From positions 62,001 to 126,000 of the forward strand of contig NZ_JAIHLQ010000011.1 of NCBI RefSeq assembly GCF_019733355.1: a stretch of DNA of 64,000 nucleotides. The letters run 5' to 3'. The first letter of the stretch is position 1; the number at the start of each line of letters is the position of its first letter. Made by a program: the position numbers and the translations under genes. This DNA comes from Pseudomonas baetica (lineage in GTDB: Bacteria; Pseudomonadota; Gammaproteobacteria; Pseudomonadales; Pseudomonadaceae). The notes under the pieces were generated by a model, which was not told where the DNA came from, did no database searches, and was given only the letters and a program-made list of their open reading frames with translations. This document shows, piece after piece, positions 1 to 8,531 of the stretch.

Positions 1-538
1 GTTCGGCGCGCAACGCGTCGGAGCTGTAGATCGGGAACGCTGTGGCGAAATGCGGCAGTTGGCGGCCGAGTTGGGACAGTTCGGCGGCGCAGTGCTGAGT
101 GACCTCGGCGAACACATGCTTTATCAGGCCTTCAATAAGGGCCATGACCTGATGCATGTCACCGTCGCGGATCTCGAAATCGAATTGCGAGAACTCCAGC
201 AAATGGTTTTCCGAATCCTTGATCTCGGCCTTTTCCAGGCGGATGTTCGGCGCCACGATAAAGATCTTGTCGTGGCCTTTGGCGGTCAATGCCAACTGCT
301 TGTGGAAGATCATGCTGGCGGTCAGTTTCAGGCGCCGTTCTTCATATTGAAGTTCAGCGGGATACACCGCGTGATTCAGCGGATCTGTGATGGGCGACAT
401 CAGAATCGGCATCAACTGTTTGAAGTCACGCTCAAGCAAATACTGTTGTAACGCCTGTAGGACACGTCCTCGGACGATGGCAATGGATTCTATGTCAGGA
501 TTAGCAAAATCGGCGAAGTTACTTGTAATTTCTTCCAT
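1..538 (-). CDS. Class II aminoacyl-tRNA synthetase-like protein (5' part; runs off the left edge)
   Basis: An ATG at 538 opens a leftward frame with no stop for 179 codons up to the window edge, so the C-terminal part is missing. The visible sequence resembles the catalytic fold of class II aspartyl/asparaginyl/lysyl-tRNA synthetases: it contains SPITDPLNH, then LTASMIFHKQLALTAKG, IFIVAPNIRLE and HLLEFSQFDFEIRDGDM, the order seen in AspRS-related enzymes. No anticodon-binding OB fold precedes this; the protein starts directly in the catalytic region. From family knowledge, such stand-alone paralogs include AspRS-related asparagine synthetases and other amino-acid ligases, so a metabolic role is more likely than tRNA charging (inference). 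It is divergent from the transporter at 776. The exact substrate cannot be told from this fragment. Confidence 0.75.
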   Translation of the reverse strand, partial: MEEITSNFADFANPDIESIAIVRGRVLQALQQYLLERDFKQLMPILMSPITDPLNHAVYPAELQYEERRLKLTASMIFHKQLALTAKGHDKIFIVAPNIRLEKAEIKDSENHLLEFSQFDFEIRDGDMHQVMALIEGLIKHVFAEVTQHCAAELSQLGRQLPHFATAFPIYSSDALRAE

Positions 539-775
539 GATTGACCAGATATTCAGGGAGTTAGGGAGGCCTGATTATTGTTTAATCGGAAGAAAACTCA
601 ATGTACAGATTTTGGCTAAAAAGCAACACAGAGCCTCGGTTTGGTTGTTTACATGACCTTTTGCGTGGACGATGTCGCGCTGTTGAAATTGATCAGTTGG
701 CGCACTTGGGGGGCCGTTCGTTCGGGCCCTGTTGGCAGGCGTCGTTTTCTCTATCTGTCTACTCAGAGTTTGCCC

Positions 776-2089
776 ATGACTGCCCTGACCGGTTCGCGAT
801 CCCATCGGTTTTCCAGGTCTGACTACAAGACCCTGGGCCTCGCAGCCCTGGGTGGTGCACTGGAAATCTACGACTTCATTATCTTCGTGTTTTTCGCACT
901 GACCCTCAGTCAGCTGTTCTTTCCGCCAGAGATGCCGCAGTGGCTGAGATTGCTGCAAAGCTTCGGCATTTTTGTCACTGGCTATCTGGCACGACCGCTC
1001 GGCGGAATTCTGATGGCGCACTTCGCCGATCAGCTGGGGCGCAAGCGCGTGTTCAGCCTGAGCATCTTGATGATGGCGTTGCCCTGCCTGCTCATTGGCA
1101 TCATGCCGACCTACGCTCAGATTGGTTACTTCGCACCGTTGCTGCTGTTGCTGCTGCGTGTGTTGCAAGGCGCCGCAGTCGGTGGGGAAGTGCCGAGTGC
1201 CTGGGTGTTCGTCGCCGAGCACGCGCCGGCCGGTCATCGCGGTTATGCGCTGGGTTTCCTGCAAGCCGGACTGACCTTTGGCTATTTGCTCGGAGCGCTG
1301 ACCGCGACCCTGCTGGCGCAAGTGTTCACTCCCGCGGAAATTCTCGATTACGCGTGGCGCTTTCCGTTCCTGCTCGGCGGACTGTTCGGCGTGATCGGTG
1401 TCTGGCTGCGTCGCTGGCTGAGCGAGACGCCGGTGTTCATGGCTTTGCAGGCGCGCCGTGAGGCTGACGCCGAACTGCCGTTGCGCACCGTGATGCGCGA
1501 GCATCGGCACATGTTGTTGCCGGCGATGATTCTGACCTGCGTGCTGACGTCGGCAGTGGTGGTGCTGGTGGTGATCACCCCGACGGTCATGCAAAAAAGC
1601 TTCGGCATGAGCCCCAGCCATACATTCGCCCTGAGCAGCCTCGGTATTGTCTTCCTGAATATCGGTTGTGTGCTGGCCGGGTTGATCGTCGACCGGCTCG
1701 GCGCCTGGCGCACGGTCATGTTGTACAGCGTGCTGCTGCCGGTCGGCGTGGCCTTGCTTTATGGCTGCCTGATCAGTGGCGGTGCGTGGCTGGGGCTGGC
1801 GTATGCGCTGGCGGGATTGGGTTGTGGTGTGGTTGGCGCAGTGCCGTCGGTGATGGTTAGCCTGTTTCCCGCACACATCCGCGTCTCGGGCATTTCGTTT
1901 ACCTACAACATTGCCTATGCACTGTGGGCGAGCACCACGCCGCTGTTGTTGATCGGGCTGATGCCGTGGAGCCCGTGGGTGTGTGTGGCGTACAGCCTGG
2001 TGATGGGCGCGGTGGGCGTCGCCTGCGCCGCATATTTCGGTGGGCGCGATACGGCTCAAACCAGTCAGACGCTGGTTGCCGAGCGCTAA
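776..2089 (+). CDS. MFS transporter, metabolite:H+ symporter (MHS) family
   Basis: This is a 437-residue inner-membrane protein with about twelve hydrophobic segments. It carries the MFS loop 2-3 signature (HFADQLGRKR) near residue 85 and an N-terminus with an early Asp-Phe pair (LEIYDFIIF), both typical of MHS symporters related to proline/betaine and citrate carriers. The ATG at 776 is preferred because MTALTGSRSHRFSRSDYKT matches usual MHS N-termini; the open frame extends to 641 but adds non-family sequence. The substrate is unknown. The amidase starts 51 bp downstream on the same strand, so the pair may import and hydrolyse an amide compound (inference). Confidence 0.88.
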   Translation: MTALTGSRSHRFSRSDYKTLGLAALGGALEIYDFIIFVFFALTLSQLFFPPEMPQWLRLLQSFGIFVTGYLARPLGGILMAHFADQLGRKRVFSLSILMMALPCLLIGIMPTYAQIGYFAPLLLLLLRVLQGAAVGGEVPSAWVFVAEHAPAGHRGYALGFLQAGLTFGYLLGALTATLLAQVFTPAEILDYAWRFPFLLGGLFGVIGVWLRRWLSETPVFMALQARREADAELPLRTVMREHRHMLLPAMILTCVLTSAVVVLVVITPTVMQKSFGMSPSHTFALSSLGIVFLNIGCVLAGLIVDRLGAWRTVMLYSVLLPVGVALLYGCLISGGAWLGLAYALAGLGCGVVGAVPSVMVSLFPAHIRVSGISFTYNIAYALWASTTPLLLIGLMPWSPWVCVAYSLVMGAVGVACAAYFGGRDTAQTSQTLVAER

Positions 2090-2140
2090 GGCAGACATTT
2101 TGCAGCCTGCGCACTATGGTTTTGCACGGACGGCTATTGG

Positions 2141-3535
2141 ATGACTGATTTACATGACTTGTCGGCGGCACAACTGCTGGCCTTGTTTGCCAGCGGTAAG
2201 TTGTCGCCGCTGGACTACTACGATCACCTGCTGGCGCACATCGAGCGCTGGGAACCGAGCATCAATGCGCTGTACGCGTTCGATCCGCAGCGCGTACTCG
2301 ATCAGGCGCGCGCGTCGACTGAACGCTGGAGTCGTGGAACCCCGCGCGGCATGCTCGACGGCATCCCGGTGACACTCAAGGAATTGATCGCCACTGAGGG
2401 CGATTGCATCCCCCAAGGTTCGCGCGCCACGACGTTGATCGCGGCGACTGCCGACGCGCCGCCGGCCGCGCGTTTGCGTGAAGCCGGGGCGATCATTCTG
2501 GGCAAAACCACGGTGCCGGATTTCGGCATGCTGTCGTCGGGGTTGTCGAGTTTCCATGGCATCACGCGCAACCCGTGGGACACCACGCAAAACCCCGGCG
2601 GCTCGAGTTCCGGCGCGGCGGCTGCGGCGGCGGCGGGTTATGGTCCGCTGCATGTCGGCACCGACATCGGCGGCTCGGTACGCTTGCCGGCCGGCTGGTG
2701 TGGGTTGGTGGGGTTCAAGCCAACGCTTGGACGGATCCCGATTGATCCGTATTACACCGGCCGTTGCGCGGGGCCGATGACCCGCACCGTGGATGATTGC
2801 GCGCTGATGATGCGTTATCTGGCGTTACCGGATGCGCGCGACGCCACCAGCCTGCCGGCGCAAGCGCTGGACTGGAACCTGCAAACACCGTCGATGCAGG
2901 GTCTACGCATCGGGCTGATGCTCGACCCCGGCTGCGGCTTCCAGCCTGAACATGAAGTCTGTGAAGCGGTGCGAGATGCCGCGCGAATGTTCGAGGCGCA
3001 TGGCGCGCAGGTGCACTTGATCGGGTCGCTGATGGATCGACAATTGCTCGACGGCCTCGATGATTTCTGGCGCGCCCGCCAGCTGTCGCAACTGCAAAGC
3101 TTGAGCACGGCGCAACGCGACAACGTCTTGCCCTACATTCAGGACTGGGCGGCACCGGCGGCCGAGATGAGCGCGGTGCATGCGGTTGAAGGTTTCAATC
3201 AGACCTTTGAAATCCGTCGTCGCTGCGCGCAGTTGTTCGGCGACGTCGACTTGCTGTTGTCGCCGACCAATCAGGTCAGCAGCTTTCCCGCTGAATGGCC
3301 CTCGCCCGGCAATGACCCGCGCCAGCCTTTTGAACACATCGTGTTCACGCTGCCATGGAATATGGGCGAGCAACCGGCCTTGTCGATCAACTGCGGGTTC
3401 ACATCAGCGGGTATGCCGATCGGCCTGCAAATGGTTGCACCGCGGTTTGCCGATCAATGGTTGTTGCAGTGCGCCAAGGCTTACGAAGGCTGGCGCGGCC
3501 CGATCAAACACTGGCCGTCTGCGCCACCCCACTGA
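2141..3535 (+). CDS. Amidase signature-family hydrolase
   Basis: This 464-residue cytoplasmic hydrolase belongs to the amidase signature family (GatA, fatty-acid amide hydrolase, AtzF). The Ser-cisSer-Lys triad is visible: Lys about residue 80 in GIPVTLKEL, the Gly/Ser-rich NPGGSSSGAA loop around 151-160, and the nucleophile Ser about 179 in GTDIGGSVRLPA. Length and motif order fit single-domain amidases. It is not the GatA subunit, because no gatB or gatC lies beside it. It follows the MHS transporter on the same strand and precedes a porin, which suggests a small uptake-and-hydrolysis set. The amide substrate cannot be read from the sequence. Confidence 0.92.
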   Translation: MTDLHDLSAAQLLALFASGKLSPLDYYDHLLAHIERWEPSINALYAFDPQRVLDQARASTERWSRGTPRGMLDGIPVTLKELIATEGDCIPQGSRATTLIAATADAPPAARLREAGAIILGKTTVPDFGMLSSGLSSFHGITRNPWDTTQNPGGSSSGAAAAAAAGYGPLHVGTDIGGSVRLPAGWCGLVGFKPTLGRIPIDPYYTGRCAGPMTRTVDDCALMMRYLALPDARDATSLPAQALDWNLQTPSMQGLRIGLMLDPGCGFQPEHEVCEAVRDAARMFEAHGAQVHLIGSLMDRQLLDGLDDFWRARQLSQLQSLSTAQRDNVLPYIQDWAAPAAEMSAVHAVEGFNQTFEIRRRCAQLFGDVDLLLSPTNQVSSFPAEWPSPGNDPRQPFEHIVFTLPWNMGEQPALSINCGFTSAGMPIGLQMVAPRFADQWLLQCAKAYEGWRGPIKHWPSAPPH

Positions 3536-3611
3536 TCCCTGGCCGTGCCCGTAGGCCGCTCAAGCGCCAGACGCTTAGGCTGCGTGCACTCTTTTTTAAA
3601 GGCCTTTTTCC

Positions 3612-4970
3612 ATGCAATCACATGTACGTCGGGCGTTGCTGCCAATGCTGCTCATCGCCCAGCCCGCTTGTGCCGGTGACCCCGTCACAGCGCAGGATCA
3701 GGCGATAGGTCTGATCGATGGCAGCCACCTCAACCTGAATTTGCGCCACTACTATTCCAACCAGCACACCCAGCGCAGTACCCACCTGGTGATCAAAAAG
3801 GCCGGCGTCGCACAGCCCACACGCCAGCGCGACACCTGGGTGCAGACCGCGATGCTCAATTACATCTCGGGCTACACCGAAGGTTGGGTGGGCTTCGGTG
3901 TCGATGCCTCGCTGTTCAGCGCAGTGACCCTTGAGCGTGGGCACGGTGCGGTGGCCAATGGCGGTGACCGGGTGCTGGTCGACAGCGATGGCGACGCGGT
4001 CCCGAGCTGGAGTCGTCTGGGTGTCGGCGACGTGAAACTGCGAGTGTCGAGCACCGAACTCAAGGCCGGGCGGATGCTCACGGAAAACCCGATCCTGCGC
4101 TACAAGGACAACCGTGCCTTGCCGTCAACCTTTCAGGGCATTGGCCTGAACAGCAACGAACTCGACTGGCTGGCGCTGCAAGCGGGCAGCTTCGAGCGCG
4201 CCATCCCGCGTACCGGCACTGGCAGCGAACGCCTGACCACCACCTTCGGCAATCGCGCCTACAGCGGTTCACGTATCAGCTATCTCGGCGCGACAGCCAA
4301 AGCGCCCTACGGTCTGACATTGAGCGCTTACGGCTCGCGGTTCGAGGACATGTGGCAGCAATACTATCTGGGCGCGACTCACGTAACGGGGGATCGCGCC
4401 AACCTCGCGCTGAAAACCAGCCTCAACTACTACCGCACACGCGATCAGGGTGAACAAAACCTGGGCTTCATCGACAACCACGCCTACAGCCTGGCAATCA
4501 CCGCCGCCCATGGCGCGCACGCTCTGACTACGGCGTGGCAGCAGGTGTTCGGCAACGAATATTTCGACTACGTGTGGGAGTCCACAGGCAACTACATGGC
4601 TAACTCGCTGTACTCGGACTACAACGGTCCGAACGAAAAATCCTGGCAACTGCGCTATGACTTCGACCTCGCCAGCTACGGCGTGCCGGGCCTGACCGCC
4701 AGCCTGTGGCACGCCAAGGGCTGGGGCATCGATGGCACCCACTACAGCGGCGACCGCGACGGACGCAACACCGGCTACAACGTGCGCGGGCTGGACGGTG
4801 CCAAGCACAACGAAAATGGCTTGATGCTCGCCTACGTGGTGCAGTCCGGCACCCTGAAAAATACGGCGCTGCGCAGTATCGTCTATAACCACCGCGCGAG
4901 TGGCGGGCAGATCGACGGCAGTTACGACGAGTTCCGTCTGGTGGCGAATGTACCGCTCAGCCTGTTTTGA
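3612..4970 (+). CDS. OprD-family outer-membrane porin
   Basis: This 452-residue protein has an N-terminal signal peptide (RRALLPMLLIAQPACAGD, cleavage likely after ACA about residue 22) and a long beta-barrel body rich in alternating aromatic/polar residues. It ends with Phe in NVPLSLF, the usual C-terminal signal for barrel insertion. Internal features such as LRHYYSNQ, the GRMLTENPILRYKDNRALPSTFQG stretch (positions 4069-4140), RTGTGSERLTT and NGLMLAYVVQSG are characteristic of the OprD/OccD/OccK porins that take up amino acids or small carboxylates. The start ATG at 3612 follows an AAAGG-type ribosome site. Its place after an MHS transporter and an amidase suggests a shared substrate (inference). 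Confidence 0.93.
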   Translation: MQSHVRRALLPMLLIAQPACAGDPVTAQDQAIGLIDGSHLNLNLRHYYSNQHTQRSTHLVIKKAGVAQPTRQRDTWVQTAMLNYISGYTEGWVGFGVDASLFSAVTLERGHGAVANGGDRVLVDSDGDAVPSWSRLGVGDVKLRVSSTELKAGRMLTENPILRYKDNRALPSTFQGIGLNSNELDWLALQAGSFERAIPRTGTGSERLTTTFGNRAYSGSRISYLGATAKAPYGLTLSAYGSRFEDMWQQYYLGATHVTGDRANLALKTSLNYYRTRDQGEQNLGFIDNHAYSLAITAAHGAHALTTAWQQVFGNEYFDYVWESTGNYMANSLYSDYNGPNEKSWQLRYDFDLASYGVPGLTASLWHAKGWGIDGTHYSGDRDGRNTGYNVRGLDGAKHNENGLMLAYVVQSGTLKNTALRSIVYNHRASGGQIDGSYDEFRLVANVPLSLF

Positions 4971-5099
4971 ATGCGCCGAGAACGCTGCGTAGTCTGCGGC
5001 GTTATCCACAGCAGAAATATTTCAACGGCGTTAACCCGAACGCAACGGACTGCCCGTCTCAGTGGATGAATGATCAATTTCATCCCGAGGTCAGCCCCC

Positions 5100-6779
5100 A
5101 TGTCCCGTTCCCTGCCTTTTCTGCGACCTGCTGCGGTCAGCGTGCTGTTGTCCATCGCCGGTTGCGGTGTTTCCTCCAACCCGCAATCCGTTGCTGTCCC
5201 CGCGCCGGCCCAGCCATCGGTTCAACAGGAGGCGATGCTGGCCGACAGTGCGCAGGCCAAGCGCAGTGTTCGCCCTGCACCGATTGCCAGTTTCGCAGCG
5301 ATGCCCGCGCGGGAAAGTTATCCACAAGGCTATCGCGACGAGCCGCGTGAGCAATATCAAACGCTGGCCGACAACCCCATCCACAGCGTGGCCCAAACCC
5401 CGGTCTCGACCTTCAGCGCCGACGTCGACACGGGCGCCTATGCCAATGTCCGTCGCTTGCTCAATCAGGGACGCCTGCCGCCGGAAGGCGCGGTGCGGCT
5501 GGAGGAAATGGTCAATTACTTCCCTTATGACTACGCCTTGCCCAGCGACGGCTCGCCGTTTGGCGTGACCACCGAACTGGCGGCGTCGCCATGGAACCCG
5601 CACACTCGCTTGCTGCGCATCGGTATCAAGGCTTCCGACCGCGCCGTGGCAGAACTGGCCCCGGCCAATCTGGTGTTTTTGGTGGACGTGTCCGGCTCGA
5701 TGGATCGCCGCGAAGGCCTGCCGATGGTCAAAAGCACACTGAAACTGCTGGTCGATCAATTGCGCGAGCAGGACAGGGTGTCGCTGGTCGTGTATGCCGG
5801 CGACGCCCGCGTGGTGCTTGAACCCACTTCCGGGCGGGAAAAAGCCAAGATTCGTAACGCCATCGAGCAATTGACCGCCGGCGGTTCGACCGCTGGTGCG
5901 TCGGGCATCGAACTGGCCTATCAAATGGCCCAACAGGCGTTCATCCCCAAAGGCATCAACCGAATCCTGCTGGCCACCGACGGTGATTTCAACGTCGGCG
6001 TCAGCGACTTCGACAGCCTTAAACAAATGGCTGTGGATAAACGTAAAACCGGAATTTCCCTGACCACCCTGGGTTTTGGTGTGGATAACTACAATGAACA
6101 CCTGATGGAACAACTGGCGGACGCTGGCGATGGCAACTACGCCTACATCGACAACCTGCGTGAAGCACGCAAAGTATTGGTCGATCAACTCGCCTCGACC
6201 CTTGCCGTCGTGGCGAAAAACGTCAAATTGCAGGTGGAGTTCAACCCGGCGCAGGTCAGTGAATATCGCCTGCTCGGCTACGAAAACCGTGCACTCAAGC
6301 GTGAGGATTTCAGCAATGACAAAGTCGATGCAGGCGAAATCGGCGCAGGACACACGGTGACCGCGCTGTACGAAATTGTTCCGGCAGGCGAGAAGGGCTG
6401 GCTGGAGCCACTGCGCTATGGTCAATCGAGTGCGGTTGTTGCGCAGAAGAACGGAGAATTGGCGATGCTGCGTGTGCGATATCAACAGCCCGAAGGTGGG
6501 AAAAGTCTGCTGATCGAGCGGCCGATTGCCAATCAGGTTGCACCGGCCAGCGAAGACCTGCGCTTTGCGGCGGCGGTTGCTGCGTTTTCCCAGCAACTCA
6601 AGGACGGTCGCTACACCGGCGATTTCAACCTCAAGGACACCGACGCGCTGGCCCGTGGTGCCCGGGGTGACGATCGTTTTGGCCTGCGCAATGAGTTCGT
6701 GCAACTGGTCGAACTGGCGCAGAGCCTGCGCCACACAACCGCATCGAGTGCGCAGCCCACTGAGCGACGGATTGAATAG
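5100..6779 (+). CDS. VWA-domain lipoprotein (YfbK-like)
   Basis: This is a 559-residue predicted lipoprotein: the start at 5100 gives a lipobox LLSIAGC with Cys22. A YfbK-type N-terminal region (STFSADVDTGAYANVRRLL, EEMVNYFPYDY) precedes a von Willebrand A domain whose MIDAS residues are intact: DVSGSMD about residues 196-202, a GGSTAGASG threonine loop, and LLATDGDFN. A C-terminal region (DLRFAAAVAAFSQQL, GLRNEFVQLVELAQSLR) is shared by the YfbK family. The stop TAG overlaps the GTG of the ECF sigma gene by one base, so the two are translationally coupled. The role is unknown; a metal-dependent protein-binding function in the envelope, tied to the sigma/anti-sigma pair, is inferred. Confidence 0.9.
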   Translation: MSRSLPFLRPAAVSVLLSIAGCGVSSNPQSVAVPAPAQPSVQQEAMLADSAQAKRSVRPAPIASFAAMPARESYPQGYRDEPREQYQTLADNPIHSVAQTPVSTFSADVDTGAYANVRRLLNQGRLPPEGAVRLEEMVNYFPYDYALPSDGSPFGVTTELAASPWNPHTRLLRIGIKASDRAVAELAPANLVFLVDVSGSMDRREGLPMVKSTLKLLVDQLREQDRVSLVVYAGDARVVLEPTSGREKAKIRNAIEQLTAGGSTAGASGIELAYQMAQQAFIPKGINRILLATDGDFNVGVSDFDSLKQMAVDKRKTGISLTTLGFGVDNYNEHLMEQLADAGDGNYAYIDNLREARKVLVDQLASTLAVVAKNVKLQVEFNPAQVSEYRLLGYENRALKREDFSNDKVDAGEIGAGHTVTALYEIVPAGEKGWLEPLRYGQSSAVVAQKNGELAMLRVRYQQPEGGKSLLIERPIANQVAPASEDLRFAAAVAAFSQQLKDGRYTGDFNLKDTDALARGARGDDRFGLRNEFVQLVELAQSLRHTTASSAQPTERRIE

Positions 6780-7390
6780 TGAGTCGCCTGAAAGGCTTCA
6801 TCAGTCAGCTGTTTGCTTCGCCAGACAGCTCAACCGCCAGCAGCGATGAAGCGTTGCTGGTGCGCTACCGCGAGGGCGACGGCGCGGCGTTCGAGATCTT
6901 GTACGCCCGCCATCGCCAAGCGTTGTATCGGTTCCTGCTCGGCTTGAGCGGCAAACCCGAACTGGCCGACGAAGTGTTTCAGGAAACCTGGTTGAGCCTG
7001 ATCCGCAGCGCCAGTCAGCCACAAGGACGGGCGACCTTTCGTACATGGCTGTTCCAGATCGCCCGCAATCGCCTGATCGATCACTGGCGCAAGCACGGCG
7101 CCCAGCAACCGCTGCACGACAGTTACGATGAGCAAACCCACGCTGTCAGTGACGAGGCGACCGACCCCGAACAACTGCTGAGCCTCAGCCGCGACAGCCA
7201 ACGCCTGGAAAACGCCCTGCAAACCCTGCCCGCCGATCAGCGCGAAGTGTTCCTGCTACGCGCTCACGGCGACCTCGACCTGGCGCAAATCGCCAGCCTC
7301 ACCGAAACACCGCTGGAAACCGTCAAGAGCCGCTTGCGCTACGCCCAGCAAAAACTGCGTCGGCTGCTGGCCGAGGAGGTACTGACATGA
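6779..7390 (+). CDS. ECF-type RNA polymerase sigma factor
   Basis: This 203-residue sigma-70 family protein contains only region 2 (RYREGDGAAFEILYARHRQA, then ADEVFQETWLSLI) and region 4 (LQTLPADQREVFLLRAHG and the helix-turn-helix LAQIASLTETPLETVKSRL). This is the two-domain layout of extracytoplasmic-function sigma factors. It starts at GTG 6779 overlapping the VWA stop codon, and its own stop overlaps the next ATG in an ATGA junction, so three proteins are made from one coupled message. Its target promoters are not identifiable here. The downstream membrane-anchored protein is the probable anti-sigma factor. Confidence 0.93.
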   Translation: MSRLKGFISQLFASPDSSTASSDEALLVRYREGDGAAFEILYARHRQALYRFLLGLSGKPELADEVFQETWLSLIRSASQPQGRATFRTWLFQIARNRLIDHWRKHGAQQPLHDSYDEQTHAVSDEATDPEQLLSLSRDSQRLENALQTLPADQREVFLLRAHGDLDLAQIASLTETPLETVKSRLRYAQQKLRRLLAEEVLT

Positions 7391-7956
7391 CTGACGCCCG
7401 CCAGACACCCGAAGATCCTGTGATCAAACATGTTCGCGAACAGCACAATGCTGAACCGCCCGCGCACCTCGACGCGTTCATCCTCAAGGCTGCCCACCAC
7501 GAAGTCTCGGCACCAAAGCCAGGCCTGTGGCAACGCTGGCTCGACGCCTGCCGTAAACCACGCTGGCAAGTCGCATTCGCCAGTCTCGTCGGCGTGGCCC
7601 TGATGCTGTCACTGGTGCAACGCGTCCCCGGACCACAGCCGCCATTCGACTTCGCCCCGGCGCCCAAACCGGCTGCGTCAATGGCACGCAAACAAGCGCC
7701 TGAAGCATTGTCCGCCCCCGCACCCATGGCAGAAATGGCCGCGCCGATGCAAAGCGAGGCTATCCAAGCCGACGAAGCCAAACTCAGCAAACGCGCCGCC
7801 GCCCCCGCCAACGGCGTCGACGAACAACTGCGCGAAGTCCTGCGCCTGCGCGAATCCGGCCAATCACAAGCGGCCGACACCCTGTTCAACCACCTGCACA
7901 AACGCTACCCGAACGCCGACCTCGACGCCCGGCTCAAGCAAATCCAGCAGAACTGA
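7387..7956 (+). CDS. Membrane-anchored anti-sigma-factor-like protein
   Basis: This 189-residue protein starts in the ATGA overlap with the ECF sigma gene. It has a cytoplasmic N-terminus of about 58 residues, one predicted membrane helix (about residues 60-78, QVAFASLVGVALMLSLV), a Pro/Ala-rich linker, and a C-terminal helical stretch (EVLRLRESGQSQAADTLFNHL, about 152-172) that looks TPR-like. This topology and gene order are those of anti-sigma factors held in the inner membrane. No zinc-binding HxxxCxxC motif is seen, so it is not a ZAS-type protein. The function is inferred from context; sequence similarity alone is weak. Confidence 0.75.
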   Translation: MTDARQTPEDPVIKHVREQHNAEPPAHLDAFILKAAHHEVSAPKPGLWQRWLDACRKPRWQVAFASLVGVALMLSLVQRVPGPQPPFDFAPAPKPAASMARKQAPEALSAPAPMAEMAAPMQSEAIQADEAKLSKRAAAPANGVDEQLREVLRLRESGQSQAADTLFNHLHKRYPNADLDARLKQIQQN

Positions 7957-8036
7957 CCGCCTGTTCGCCCAGCCATTTGGCATTGCCCCGCAAAAACGCG
8001 CAATATCGGGCCATAGCTGAATCGCTGGAGAACACC

Positions 8037-8249
8037 GTGGCACCAAAAATCGACCGCATCGCCCAACTCCTCAACTGCCCGCAAAAGGGCGAAGAGATGC
8101 GCCGCGCGATTACCGAAGCGCGTAAGGAATTTCTGCTGAGCCAGCAGGAAGAGGATGTGCCCGAGGAAGAGGACGTTTTTGAAGAGGAGGTTGGGGAGGA
8201 AGAGGACGAGGATGAGGATTACGACGAGTTTGATTGGACGACGGAGTGA
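8037..8249 (+). CDS. Small, highly acidic protein of unknown function
   Basis: This small protein of 70 residues starts at GTG 8037, chosen because GGAG at 8027-8030 is a well-spaced ribosome site; the frame itself runs back to 7977. The N-terminal half is ordinary (PKIDRIAQLLNCPQKGEEMRRAI). The C-terminal half is almost entirely Glu/Asp (EEDVFEEEVGEEEDEDEDYDEF), giving a very low pI. I believe similar short acidic proteins are conserved in pseudomonads, but no role is known to me. It sits alone between the sigma/anti-sigma genes and the tRNA. Confidence 0.65.
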   Translation: MAPKIDRIAQLLNCPQKGEEMRRAITEARKEFLLSQQEEDVPEEEDVFEEEVGEEEDEDEDYDEFDWTTE

Positions 8250-8312
8250 TGGTTGAAGTTTGGATGCTCGGTGAAACCCAGCAACTCATGGCTTTTGGTC
8301 GTTGCGTTTGAA

Positions 8313-8343
8313 GGCAGTTGTCAACTCTAAGTTGACAACTGCC
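8313..8343. repeat. Perfect 13-bp inverted repeat with 5-nt loop
   Basis: Arms at 8313-8325 (GGCAGTTGTCAAC) and 8331-8343 (GTTGACAACTGCC) are exact complements around TCTAA. No T-run follows, so it is not a textbook terminator. It lies between the acidic-protein gene and tRNA-Arg; an operator or transcript-end hairpin are both possible. Confidence 0.8.
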
Positions 8344-8407
8344 CGCCCGGCCGAGGCTTCATTGATCAAAAAGCTGGAATTATTCACCCGAAAAGCCAAC
8401 GCCCACA

Positions 8408-8443
8408 AAAAAGCCCCGGACCACAACAGTCCGGGGCTTTTTC
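8408..8443. terminator. Rho-independent terminator, bidirectional
   Basis: The stem GCCCCGGAC/GTCCGGGGC closes a CACAACA-type loop and is flanked by an A-run on the left and a T-run on the right. It can therefore end transcripts on either strand. It lies just downstream of tRNA-Arg on the minus strand and is its likely terminator. Confidence 0.9.
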
Positions 8444-8454
8444 ATTTCTATTCG

Positions 8455-8531
8455 TGGTGCACCAGGCGGGATTCGAACCCACGACCACTGCCTTCGGAGG
8501 GCAGTACTCTATCCAGCTGAGCTACTGGTGC
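8455..8531 (-). tRNA. tRNA-Arg (anticodon CCG)
   Basis: Read on the minus strand, this 77-nt sequence folds as a cloverleaf. The acceptor arm is GCACCAG/CTGGTGC with discriminator A and an encoded CCA end. The anticodon stem CTGCC/GGCAG holds the loop CTCCGAA, giving anticodon CCG, which reads the arginine codon CGG. The T-loop is TTCGAAT. The gene is single and followed by the terminator at 8408-8443. Confidence 0.97.

Noticed and set aside
575..2098. A 507-codon minus-strand open frame
   Set aside because: It is opposite the MHS transporter and has shadow composition (Gln/His/Arg-rich, no hydrophobic or catalytic pattern).
5091..6734. A 547-codon minus-strand open frame
   Set aside because: It mirrors the VWA lipoprotein gene, whose lipobox, MIDAS and coupled neighbours are convincing.
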